The position numbers were made by a program, and so were the translations under genes. Shown here piece by piece: positions 1-7,258 of a stretch of DNA of 18,585 nt (positions within the stretch are counted from its first letter, which is position 1; each line of letters begins with the position of its first letter). Origin of the DNA: an uncultured Eubacteriales bacterium (lineage in GTDB: Bacteria; Bacillota_A; Clostridia; Oscillospirales; Oscillospiraceae); NCBI GenBank assembly GCA_900319835.1, contig ONPY01000046.1, positions 1 to 18,585 on the forward strand, given 5' to 3'. The notes under the pieces are model-generated. The model ran no database searches, was not told where the DNA came from, and worked only from the letters and a program-made list of their open reading frames with translations.

Positions 1-2118
1 GGCTTCAACGCATCGGATATTTTTGAAGCAGAGCCTGACGCCGGCCTCGGCAACGGCGGTCTCGGCCGTCTTGCCGCCTGCTATATGGACAGCATGGCCT
101 CTCTCGGTATCGAGGGCACCGGCTACTCCATCTGCTATGAGCTCGGGATTTTCAAGCAGCAGTTCCGGGACGGGAAACAGACCGAAATCGCCGACAACTG
201 GCGCACCGCCGCGGAAAGCTGGCTGATCCCGCGCTATGAGGACATGGTTGAGGTCCGCTTCGGCGGCCAGATCTCCCCGCACTGGGACAATCAGGGTCAT
301 TACTTTGCCGAGCATACCGGCTATACCTCCGTCATCGCGGTTCCCCGCGACATGCTGATCGCCGGCTACGGAGAAAACACGGTCAATACCCTCCGTCTCT
401 GGGACGCCAAGAGTCCCAACTCTCTGGACATGTATCTCTTTTCCGAAGGCGAGTACGTCAAGAGCATGGAGCAGCGCACCATGGCCGAGGTAATTACCAA
501 GGTCCTCTATCCCGCCGACGATCACATCGAGGGCAAAACCCTGCGTCTGAAGCAGCAGTACTTCTTCGTCTCCGCCAGTGCCCAGGACATCGTCCGCAAG
601 CACCTGAAGAAGTGGGGCGATATCCGCAGCTTCTCCAAGCATCATGTGATCCAGATCAACGACACCCACCCGACCATGATCATCCCCGAGCTGATGCGCA
701 TCTTCATGGACGAGTACGGCCTGGGCTGGGATGAGTCCTGGGACATCGTCAAAAACAGCGTGGCCTACACCAACCACACCGTCATGAGCGAGGCGCTGGA
801 GAAGTGGCCCCAGGATCTGATCCAGCAGCTGCTCCCCCGCCTGTGGGAGATCATGTGTGAGATCAACCGCCGCTGGTGCGATTATCTGGCCGTCAAGTTC
901 GGCACCGGCGACAAGCTGGGCCGCAACCTCATCATCCGCGACGGGCAGGTCCACATGGCAAATCTCTGTCTCGCCGCCTGCTACATGGTCAACGGCGTGT
1001 CCCGCCTCCACGGCGAGATTCTGAAGAACGATCTGTTCCGGGACGTGTACTCCATCCGGCCCGAGCGCTTTACCCACGTCACCAACGGCATCGACCACCG
1101 CCGGTGGCTTGCCCAGATCAACCCCGGTCTGCACGGGCTGATCACCGATCTGCTGGGCAATGACGACTACCTGCTCAAGCCCGAGGAGCTCGAAAAACTA
1201 GCCGCCTTTGCCGACGATGAGACCGTCCGCGCCCGCATGAACGAGATCAAGCACGAAAACAAGCTGCGCTTTGCCAGGTTTGCCAAGCGCAACGACAACT
1301 TCAAGCTCAACACCGACGCCGTGATCGACGTGCAGGTCAAGCGTCTTCACGAGTACAAGCGCCAGCTGCTGTGTGCCATGAACATTGCGGGTCTCCAGAT
1401 GCGGCTGCATGACAGCCCCAACATGGACTTTGTGCCCCGGACTTACGTCTTCGGCGCCAAGGCCGCCGCGGGCTACAAGACCGCCAAGCGCATCATCGAG
1501 CTGCTGCTGAGCCTGGCCAACGACGTCAACAACGACCCCGTCTGCAAGGACAAGCTCCAGGTCTATTTCGTGGAGAACTACCGCGTCAGCGCCGCCGAAG
1601 CCATTGTCCCCGCCGCGCAGGTGTCCGAGCAGATCTCCACCGCCGGCAAGGAGGCCTCCGGCACCGGCTGCATGAAGCTGATGATGAACGGCGCCGTGAC
1701 CATCGGCACCCTGGACGGCGCAAACGTCGAGATGTACGAGCGCCTGGGCGACGAGAACATGTTCCTCTTCGGTCTGCACACCGACGAGATCGCCAACTGG
1801 CGCGCCCACGGCTACGATCCCAACTCCATCGCCCAGAACGACCGGGAGCTCTACCGCATCGCCATGCGGGCCATGAACGGCTTTGCCGACGGAAAGAACT
1901 ACTCGGACATCATCTCCGGCCTGCTCTACGCCGGCGACCCCTACATGGTGGTGGCGGACTTCCGTCCCTATGTGGACTGCCAGCGGAAGCTCTACGAGCG
2001 CATCGCGGATCCCTCCGAGATGGGCCGTCTCTCCATCATGAACACCGCCGAGAGCGGCTTCTTCGCCGCCGACCGGGCCATCGCACAGTATGCCCACGAG
2101 ATCTGGCACATCAACTGA
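1..2118 (+). CDS. glgP: Glycogen/starch/maltodextrin phosphorylase, 5'-partial
   Basis: This PLP-dependent enzyme releases glucose-1-phosphate from alpha-1,4-glucans by phosphorolysis in the cytoplasm. The frame is open from base 1, so the gene enters from outside the window. 705 residues are visible; family members are usually about 790-820, so roughly 90-110 N-terminal residues are missing. The first visible residues carry the family block EPDAGLGNGGLGRLAAC (11-27), followed by THVTNGIDHRRWL and QVKRLHEYKRQL. The PLP-lysine block is EASGTGCMK, with the lysine at bases 1675-1677, followed by GTLDGANVEM. All signature blocks are intact and the C-terminus ends normally at TGA. No partner glycogen gene is visible; it would lie to the left. 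A terminator follows about 200 bp downstream, beyond a palindromic repeat. Family assignment is very secure; which glucan it prefers cannot be read from the sequence. Confidence 0.97.
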   Translation, partial: GFNASDIFEAEPDAGLGNGGLGRLAACYMDSMASLGIEGTGYSICYELGIFKQQFRDGKQTEIADNWRTAAESWLIPRYEDMVEVRFGGQISPHWDNQGHYFAEHTGYTSVIAVPRDMLIAGYGENTVNTLRLWDAKSPNSLDMYLFSEGEYVKSMEQRTMAEVITKVLYPADDHIEGKTLRLKQQYFFVSASAQDIVRKHLKKWGDIRSFSKHHVIQINDTHPTMIIPELMRIFMDEYGLGWDESWDIVKNSVAYTNHTVMSEALEKWPQDLIQQLLPRLWEIMCEINRRWCDYLAVKFGTGDKLGRNLIIRDGQVHMANLCLAACYMVNGVSRLHGEILKNDLFRDVYSIRPERFTHVTNGIDHRRWLAQINPGLHGLITDLLGNDDYLLKPEELEKLAAFADDETVRARMNEIKHENKLRFARFAKRNDNFKLNTDAVIDVQVKRLHEYKRQLLCAMNIAGLQMRLHDSPNMDFVPRTYVFGAKAAAGYKTAKRIIELLLSLANDVNNDPVCKDKLQVYFVENYRVSAAEAIVPAAQVSEQISTAGKEASGTGCMKLMMNGAVTIGTLDGANVEMYERLGDENMFLFGLHTDEIANWRAHGYDPNSIAQNDRELYRIAMRAMNGFADGKNYSDIISGLLYAGDPYMVVADFRPYVDCQRKLYERIADPSEMGRLSIMNTAESGFFAADRAIAQYAHEIWHIN

Positions 2119-2195
2119 TCCTGTTTTCTGATGAAAAGCAGACTTTTTTCATCGCAGTCCAGTATGCTCCCACCCTGCATGCAGTCCCCTCTCAT

Positions 2196-2295
2196 GTCAT
2201 CCTGAGCGAGCCCAAAGGGCGAGTCGAAGGATCTCAAACGTCGATCCCTGTACGGCGTGCGTCGTTTGCACGTCTTCGGCTCCCCTCGGGATGAC
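2196..2295. repeat. REP-like palindromic intergenic element
   Basis: The ends form an imperfect inverted repeat: GTCATCCTGAG (2196-2206) against CTCGGGATGAC (2285-2295), 10 of 11 positions pairing. Inside are a small GCCC-AAA-GGGC hairpin and a CAAACG/CGTTTG pair (2235-2240 and 2264-2269). It contains no plausible ORF. The opening GTCATYCYGAG also opens the repeat near 18516, which suggests a dispersed family. It lies between the glgP stop and its terminator, so it would be in the 3' end of the glgP mRNA. Confidence 0.6.
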
Positions 2296-2319
2296 CTGCT
2301 TCCGGATCGTATGCATACG

Positions 2320-2355
2320 AAAAGGCCGGCGTGAAAGCGCCGGCCTTTTGTTTAT
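2320..2355 (+). terminator. Rho-independent terminator after glgP
   Basis: AAAAGGCCGGC (2320-2330) pairs perfectly with GCCGGCCTTTT (2339-2349). The stem can be extended by two more pairs to close a GAAA loop, and is followed by TTTTGTTTATT. It most likely ends the glgP transcript. The stem is also 11 bp beyond the stop of the small minus-strand ORF at 2361-2417 and could serve that side, although the minus-side T-tract is weaker. Confidence 0.85.
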
Positions 2356-2360
2356 TCCTG

Positions 2361-2417
2361 TCACCGGCTGCTGGGACCGGGGTCCGCGTCGCCGAAAATC
2401 AGATCGTCAATGTCCAT
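2361..2417 (-). CDS. Putative 18-residue acidic peptide ORF
   Basis: On the minus strand a perfect-looking Shine-Dalgarno, GGGAGGG (2430-2424), sits 6 bases before an ATG at 2417. The ORF encodes MDIDDLIFGDADPGPSSR and ends in TGA at 2361. A strong hairpin terminator follows 11 bases later. The peptide is acidic with no membrane segment. No convincing consensus promoter is visible upstream; the best weak candidate is GTGATA-N17-TATTTT on the minus strand. I do not recognise the peptide. RBS, start, short ORF and terminator in the right order support a real gene, but an 18-codon ORF can occur by chance. It could also be a leader peptide or the coding part of a small RNA. Confidence 0.35.
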   Translation of the reverse strand: MDIDDLIFGDADPGPSSR

Positions 2418-2518
2418 CTTGATCCCTCCCTGTAAAGTCAACATACCGTCATTGTATGCGGGATGCCCGACAAAGATGACACCCGGCATAAAATAATTGT
2501 GAATGGGCCGATTATCAC

Positions 2519-2547
2519 TTGAATCGCGGCCCGGATTGGGTTATAAT
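2519..2547 (+). promoter_or_regulatory. Sigma-A type promoter of the foldase gene
   Basis: TTGAAT (2519-2524) and a perfect TATAAT (2542-2547) are separated by exactly 17 bases. Transcription would start near 2554, leaving a leader of about 55 nt before the PpiC-like gene. Confidence 0.8.
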
Positions 2548-2609
2548 ACACAAGTCTGCAAAAAAGAAACACTTTATTCCTATCAACACGCAAAGGATGA
2601 ATGACAGTC

Positions 2610-4133
2610 ATGAGTGCATCTACTGAGAGAAAGAACCGCCAGGCTGCCCGCGAGGCCGGCACTGACAAAAAGCAGCTCGCCCAGGAGAAGGCCGCGCAGG
2701 AGCAGGCCAAGAGCAAGCGCCGCTGGACCATCGGCACCATCGCCGTTGTGGTGGTGATCGCGCTGGTTCTGCTGCTCAACTCCCCCCTGGTCTACAAGAG
2801 CGCCGCCTATACCGTGGGCGACCGCAAATATTCCACCGCCGAGGTCAGCTACCGCTATGCCAACCAGTATCTGACCTTTGCCAACCAGTACGGCAACTAC
2901 GCCTCCATGTTCGGTCTGGATACCTCCGCCGGCATTCAGGGGCTGGACAAGCAGGATTGCCCCTTCAACGGCGGCAGTTGGAAGGATTACTTCCTGGAAG
3001 CCGCCAAGAATGAGATGCAGCAGACCACCGCGCTGCTGGACTACGCCGCTCAAAACGGCATCGCCCTGGACGAGAGCGAGCTTGCCGAGGTGGAGACCGC
3101 CTTCGACGGCATCGACGAGCGCGCCAAGTCCTACGGCTACGCCAATGCCGACAAGATGATGGCCGCCAACTACGGCGCGGGCGTGAACGTGGCCCTGGTC
3201 CGCAGCGCCATGCAGGAGTCCGCCCTGGCCAACAAAGCCATGGAGGCGCTGCAGGAGAGCTTCTCCTACACCGAGCAGGATCTGGAGGAGCGCTACCAGA
3301 GCTATGCGGGCATGCGCGACTATTTCGACTACAGTTATGTGACCGTGGAGGCCCACGGCGATGAGGACAGCGAGCCCACCGAGGAGAGCAAGGCGGAGGC
3401 CATGAAGACCGCCGAGGCCGTCAGGGCCGCCTACGCCGCCGCCAAGGGCGACGACTATGCCCAGCGTCTCAGCGACGCGGCGGAGGCCCAGGGCCTGAGC
3501 GCCAACCGCGGCCGCAGCACCATCGGCAGCGGCCTGGTGGCTGCCGGCGAGTGGATGATGGACGCGGCCCGCAAGGCCGGCGACGTGACCGTGGAGGCCG
3601 ACGCCGACGGCGACCACGTCTACGTGGTGCTGTTCATCAGCCGCAACGACAACCACTACTATCGCCCCTCCGTGCGCCACATCCTCATCAAGGCCGAGGC
3701 CGACGAAAACGGCGTCTACACCGACGAGGCCAAGGCGGCCGCCAAGGCCCGGGCCGAGGAGATCCTGGCCGAGTTCAATGCCGGCGACAAGAGCGAGGAC
3801 AGCTTTGCCACTCTCGCCAACCTCTACTCCGAGGACACCGGCTCCAACACCAACGGCGGCCTGTACGAGAACATCGTCAAGGGCACGATGGTGGAGGAGT
3901 TTGACGCCTTCTGCTTCGCAGGGCACAAACCGGGCGACACCGGCATCGTCTACGGGGAGAGCGCCACCTACGCCGGCTATCACGTGATGTACTACGTGGG
4001 CGAGGGCGAGGAGCTCTACTCCAGCTCCATCGCCAAGGACGACCTGCGCTCCACCGCGGTGAACGAGAAGCTCGAGGAACTGACCGCCGCCTACACTGTC
4101 AGCGAGGGCTTCGGCATGAAGTTTGTCGGCTGA
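2610..4133 (+). CDS. Membrane-anchored PpiC/PrsA-like peptidyl-prolyl isomerase
   Basis: Probable extracytoplasmic foldase that isomerises Xaa-Pro bonds in secreted proteins. The N-terminus is basic and charged (about 38 residues), followed by one membrane helix (about 39-57, VVVVIALVLLL) with no lipobox cysteine, so it is a type II anchored protein and not a lipoprotein like Bacillus PrsA. A SurA_N-like helical region follows, then a parvulin domain at about 350-470 beginning SVRHILIK and containing FATLANLYSEDTGSNTNGG and the GYHVMYYV strand. Two in-frame ATGs exist, at 2601 and 2610. The SD-like AAGGA (2593-2597) is only 3 bases from the first and 12 from the second, so 2610 (507 aa) is preferred only modestly. 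It has its own consensus promoter and a hairpin just after the stop, so it is probably monocistronic. The family call is secure; the clients are unknown. Confidence 0.9.
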   Translation: MSASTERKNRQAAREAGTDKKQLAQEKAAQEQAKSKRRWTIGTIAVVVVIALVLLLNSPLVYKSAAYTVGDRKYSTAEVSYRYANQYLTFANQYGNYASMFGLDTSAGIQGLDKQDCPFNGGSWKDYFLEAAKNEMQQTTALLDYAAQNGIALDESELAEVETAFDGIDERAKSYGYANADKMMAANYGAGVNVALVRSAMQESALANKAMEALQESFSYTEQDLEERYQSYAGMRDYFDYSYVTVEAHGDEDSEPTEESKAEAMKTAEAVRAAYAAAKGDDYAQRLSDAAEAQGLSANRGRSTIGSGLVAAGEWMMDAARKAGDVTVEADADGDHVYVVLFISRNDNHYYRPSVRHILIKAEADENGVYTDEAKAAAKARAEEILAEFNAGDKSEDSFATLANLYSEDTGSNTNGGLYENIVKGTMVEEFDAFCFAGHKPGDTGIVYGESATYAGYHVMYYVGEGEELYSSSIAKDDLRSTAVNEKLEELTAAYTVSEGFGMKFVG

Positions 4134-4152
4134 TCGAGCACAATAAAAAACC

Positions 4153-4184
4153 AAACGCCGCCGGGAAACCGGCGGCGTTTTGAA
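4153..4184 (+). terminator. Terminator after the foldase gene
   Basis: A perfect 12-bp stem, AAACGCCGCCGG (4153-4164) with CCGGCGGCGTTT (4169-4180), closes a GAAA tetraloop. On the plus strand the T-run is short (TTTT); on the minus strand the hairpin is followed by GGTTTTTT, so it may act in both directions. It lies 19 bases after the foldase stop and 20 bases before the tcdA start. Confidence 0.8.
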
Positions 4185-4199
4185 AAAGGAGAGACAATT

Positions 4200-4910
4200 A
4201 TGGAGGAGAGAAGCATACGCGCTGAAATGCTCCTGGGCCGTGATGCCATGGAGAAGCTCAGGCACAGCCATGTGGCCGTCTTCGGTCTGGGCGGCGTGGG
4301 CTCCTGGTGTGCCGAGGCGCTGGCCCGCTCCGGCGTGGGAGAGCTGACCCTGGTGGATCGGGACACCGTGGGCGCAAGCAACATCAACCGCCAGCTCATC
4401 GCGCTTGACTCCACCCTCGGCCAGTCCAAGGTGGCGGCCATGGCGGCAAGGCTGCGGGACATCAATCCCGCCATCCGCCTGCACCTGATCGAGGGCCACT
4501 ACGAGGCCGCCGACCGGGAGCGCTTTTTCGCCGATTACGACTTCGTGGCCGACTGCATCGACCTGGTCTCCTGCAAGCTGGATCTCATCATGAGCTGCCG
4601 GGAACGGGACATCCCCATTCTCTCGGCCCTCGGCACAGGCAACAAGCGGGACGCGCAGCAGCTGGAGTTGACGGACATCGCCAAAACCCGCGGCTGCACC
4701 TTTGCCCGCGTGATCCGCAAGGAGCTGCGCGAGCGCGGTGTGGCGCACCACCCGGTGGTCTACTCCCCGGAGGAGCCCATGGAGGCCGCCCAGTTTGAGG
4801 CGCCGCCCCCCGGGCGGCGGAGCGTCCCCGGCTCCCTGGTCTGGGTCCCCGCCAGCGCGGGCATGCTCATGTGCCAGTATATCGTGACAACGCTCTGTGG
4901 TTTGGCGTGA
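4200..4910 (+). CDS. tcdA: tRNA threonylcarbamoyladenosine dehydratase (ThiF/E1-like)
   Basis: TcdA (formerly YgdL/CsdL) uses ATP to cyclise the t6A base at position 37 of ANN-decoding tRNAs to ct6A. The 236-residue protein has the E1-like Rossmann motif GLGGVGS (29-35), then ELTLVDRDTVGASNINRQL (48-66), and the conserved lysine block GQSKVAAM (74-81). TcdA-specific features are CIDLVSCK, the GTGNKRDA segment and VVYSPEEP. The CxxC zinc pairs of MoeB/ThiF adenylyltransferases are not evident, which argues for TcdA over MoeB. The RBS AGGAGA precedes the ATG at normal spacing. It follows the foldase terminator and ends convergently against murC with no gap. Its membrane-associated C-terminal end (WVPASAGMLMCQYIV) is typical of the family. 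Confidence 0.93.
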   Translation: MEERSIRAEMLLGRDAMEKLRHSHVAVFGLGGVGSWCAEALARSGVGELTLVDRDTVGASNINRQLIALDSTLGQSKVAAMAARLRDINPAIRLHLIEGHYEAADRERFFADYDFVADCIDLVSCKLDLIMSCRERDIPILSALGTGNKRDAQQLELTDIAKTRGCTFARVIRKELRERGVAHHPVVYSPEEPMEAAQFEAPPPGRRSVPGSLVWVPASAGMLMCQYIVTTLCGLA

Positions 4911-6287
4911 TCAGCGCTCTTCCTTGACCAGGCGCTCGCCGATCTTGTAGACGTCGCCGGCGCCGACGGTCAGCACGATGTCGCCCGGGTGGGCGATGGC
5001 GCGCAGGGCGTCCTCGATGACGTCAAAGGTGGCGCAAAAGATGGAGCCGTCCACCTCCTTGGCCAGATCTGCCGAGGAGATGCCGATGGTGTTCTGTTCC
5101 CGGGCGGCGAAGATCTCCGCCAGAAACAGCACGTCGGGCCGGCGAAGCTGCTGGACGAAATCGTCAAACAGCGCCGCGGTGCGGGAGTAGGTGTGGGGCT
5201 GGAAGACCAGCACGGTGCGCTTGTGGTTGAGCTGCTCCACCGCGTCGAGCAGGACCTTCAGCTCGCCGGGGTGGTGGGCGTAGTCGTCGTAGACGTCGGC
5301 GCCGTTGTACTTGCCCTTGAACTCAAAGCGCCGTCCCGCGCCGTTGAAGCCCGCGAGACCGTACTTGACCGCGTTGGGCCGCACGCCGAGACTGATGCAG
5401 GCGGCGGTGGCGGCCAGGGCGTTCTTCACGTTGTGCAGACCCGGCACGTGCAGGGTCACGTCGGTAAACAGTCTGCCCTTGTAGAGAATGTCAAAGCGGG
5501 AGTTTGCGCCGCGGAACTCGATGTTCTCCGCGGTCACGTCCGCGTCCTTCCCAAGGCCGAAGGTGATGACCCTCCCGGCGATGTTCTGCACGACCTCCAT
5601 GGTGTTTTTGTCGTCCTTGTTGGCGATCACATAGCCGTCTGCGGGCACGCGGGCGGCGAACTCATGGAAGGAGTGCTTCACATCCTCCAGATCCTTGAAG
5701 AAGTCCAGATGGTCGGCCTCCACGTTCAGCACCACGGCCACCGTGGGGTGGAAGGAGAGGAAGGAGTTGTAGTACTCGCAGGCCTCCATGATGATGGTGT
5801 TGCCGTGGCCGACCCGGTGACCCGCCTTTAAAAGCGGCAGGGTGCCGCCGATCATGACGGTGGGGTCCTTGTCGGCCGCCATCATGATGTGGGTACACAT
5901 GGAGGTGGTGGTGGTTTTGCCGTGGGTGCCGCAGATGCACAGGGCGTTTTCGTAGTCCTTTGAGATGGCGCCCCAAGCCTGGGTGCGCTCAAAGACCGGG
6001 ATGCCCTTGGCTCTGGCGGCCATGATCTCGGGGTTGTCGTCGTGGACGGCGGCGGTGCGCACCACGAACTCCACCTCGTCGGTGATGTTTTCGGCGTGGT
6101 GTCCGATGAACACCCGAATGCCTTTGTTCCGCAGGGCCTCCACATTGGAGCCCTCGTTCATGTCCGAGCCCGTCACCAAAATGCCCATGCCGGCCAGCAC
6201 CTCCGCCAGGGAGGACATGGAAACGCCGCCGATGCCGATCAGGTGTCCCCTTCTGCCCGGGGAGAGGTAGTTGTCAAATTCAGCCAT
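4911..6287 (-). CDS. murC: UDP-N-acetylmuramate--L-alanine ligase
   Basis: Essential cytoplasmic peptidoglycan enzyme that joins L-alanine to UDP-MurNAc with ATP. The N-terminal UDP-binding motif is HLIGIGGVSMSSLAE (15-29). The Mur ligase P-loop is GTHGKTTTT (120-128). Further markers are NVEADHLDFF, YDDYAHHPGE and FQPHTYSRTAAL in the C-terminal domain. Start choice: an in-frame GTG exists at 6296, but the SD-like GGTGA overlaps that codon and lies about 5 bases before ATG 6287, so 6287 (458 aa) is preferred. The stop codon overlaps no gene, but it abuts the tcdA stop tail to tail as TGATCA. The 398-bp region upstream carries the hairpin-array element. No other mur gene is adjacent. The call is secure. 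Confidence 0.96.
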   Translation of the reverse strand: MAEFDNYLSPGRRGHLIGIGGVSMSSLAEVLAGMGILVTGSDMNEGSNVEALRNKGIRVFIGHHAENITDEVEFVVRTAAVHDDNPEIMAARAKGIPVFERTQAWGAISKDYENALCICGTHGKTTTTSMCTHIMMAADKDPTVMIGGTLPLLKAGHRVGHGNTIIMEACEYYNSFLSFHPTVAVVLNVEADHLDFFKDLEDVKHSFHEFAARVPADGYVIANKDDKNTMEVVQNIAGRVITFGLGKDADVTAENIEFRGANSRFDILYKGRLFTDVTLHVPGLHNVKNALAATAACISLGVRPNAVKYGLAGFNGAGRRFEFKGKYNGADVYDDYAHHPGELKVLLDAVEQLNHKRTVLVFQPHTYSRTAALFDDFVQQLRRPDVLFLAEIFAAREQNTIGISSADLAKEVDGSIFCATFDVIEDALRAIAHPGDIVLTVGAGDVYKIGERLVKEER

Positions 6288-6396
6288 ACAATTCACCGTC
6301 CAAAGTGTTCACAGATTCAACACAGTTCCCCCGCCTCCCACTCTTGCGGGACCGGGAAAAAGATGCTAAAATACTTTATATTTGATTTTGTCGTCT

Positions 6397-6413
6397 CGGC
6401 GGCGAGCCCGCCG
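6397..6413. other. Small GC hairpin upstream of murC
   Basis: CGGCGG (6397-6402) pairs with CCGCCG (6408-6413) around a five-base loop. No T-run follows on either strand. It lies in the murC leader or upstream region next to the larger hairpin array. The AT-rich stretch at 6368-6390 lies between it and murC; no consensus -35/-10 pair could be assigned there. Function unknown. Confidence 0.35.
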
Positions 6414-6424
6414 CTTGAAGATAT

Positions 6425-6635
6425 ATTATAATGATCATCGCATGGCGAAATCAATCGAGCACTCGATTGATTTCGCAGCCAAACGATAAGTTTGGCAGCG
6501 AATGATCCTATGAATCATTCGCGCGATGTTCATTGCAATGAGTATCTGGCACAGCAGATACTCTGCTGTGCTGAGCAGCAAAGCTGCTTGGCGTGAACGC
6601 CTTCTGGCGTTTCGCCATCAGATAGTCATTATAAT
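6425..6635. repeat. MITE-like multi-hairpin element with terminal inverted repeats
   Basis: A 211-bp non-coding unit. Its termini are perfect 10-bp inverted repeats, ATTATAATGA (6425-6434) and TCATTATAAT (6626-6635), which continue to 24 positions with 4 mismatches. The outer TA at each end is compatible with a TA target site, but because TA is palindromic this is not proof of duplication. Inside, hairpins follow nearly back to back: 15-bp stem 6445-6459/6462-6476; 7-bp 6478-6484/6490-6496; 9-bp 6498-6506/6514-6522; 5-bp 6523-6527/6532-6536; 9-bp 6540-6548/6555-6563; 6-bp 6574-6579/6583-6588; 6-bp 6596-6601/6606-6611. No credible protein is encoded. It could be a non-autonomous transposon or a structured RNA. 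Confidence 0.75.
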
Positions 6636-6685
6636 ACGCGGCCGGGGTTCTTGCAAGTGCTTCTTCCCGGCCCGGGAGAAGGACC

Positions 6686-7258
6686 ATGGATTCCTGGGAA
6701 AGTCTGAAACAAGAGTGCCTGAGCTGCCGCGGCTGCTCCCTGTGGGAGACGCGGCATGAGCTGGTCTTCGGCACCGGCAGCGAACAGGCCGAGGTCCTGT
6801 TTGTCGGGGAGGGCCCCGGCGAGCAGGAGGATAAGCAGGGCCTGCCCTTCGTGGGCCCCGCGGGGAAGCTCCTGGACGATATGCTGGCCATGATTGATCT
6901 GGACCGCTCCAGGGTCTATATCGCCAACATTGTCAAGTGCCGCCCGCCCGGGAACCGGGATCCCCTGAGTATCGAGCAGGAGGCCTGCCGCGGCTGGCTG
7001 GACCGGCAGATCGCCCTCCTCGACCCCAAAATCATCGTCTGTCTGGGCCGGATCGCGGCCATGGCGCTCATCAGCCCGGACTTTCGCATCACCCGTGAGC
7101 ACGGCCGCTGGTATGATGTTGACGGCCGGCGTCTCATGGCCACCTATCACCCCTCCGCCTTGCTGCGGGACGTCGCCAAGCGCCCCGAGGCATTTATGGA
7201 TCTTCGCAGTTTGAGAAAGGAAATCAAGGCTGTCTGCGGCAGCGTCTACGGTTTATGA
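6686..7258 (+). CDS. Family-4 uracil-DNA glycosylase (Fe-S)
   Basis: Removes uracil from DNA in base-excision repair. The 190-residue length is typical of the family. Iron-sulphur ligands of family 4 are visible as CRGC (C14, C17), KCRPPGN (C85) and EAC (C101); C11 is an extra cysteine. Motif A is GEGPGEQEDKQGLPFVG (41-57), and motif B is the HPS triad in TYHPSALL (H155). The ATG at 6686 has GGGAG at 7 bases. This RBS can pair with the preceding TTCTTCCC, forming a possible small hairpin (6659-6681). The stop overlaps the next start by ATGA, so it leads a three-gene operon. No clear promoter is seen between the hairpin element and the start apart from the TATAAT in the element's right end, which lacks a good -35. 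Confidence 0.95.
   Translation: MDSWESLKQECLSCRGCSLWETRHELVFGTGSEQAEVLFVGEGPGEQEDKQGLPFVGPAGKLLDDMLAMIDLDRSRVYIANIVKCRPPGNRDPLSIEQEACRGWLDRQIALLDPKIIVCLGRIAAMALISPDFRITREHGRWYDVDGRRLMATYHPSALLRDVAKRPEAFMDLRSLRKEIKAVCGSVYGL

Noticed and set aside
1198..2109. Long minus-strand open frame opposite glgP (and similar long frames opposite the foldase, phosphatase and MBL genes).
   Set aside because: These are antisense shadows of GC-rich coding genes, with low-complexity Val/Gly/Ala/His-rich translations and no RBS or motifs.
2130..2153. AT-rich inverted repeat GATGAAAA/TTTTCATC just after glgP, considered as its terminator.
   Set aside because: The stem is weak and lacks a GC core; the hairpin at 2320-2349 is much stronger.
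6508..6891. Minus-strand open frame and a plus-strand frame (6526-6759) crossing the hairpin array.
   Set aside because: Both run through the stem-loops and, in part, the UDG gene. They have no RBS and no recognisable domain, so the array is treated as non-coding.
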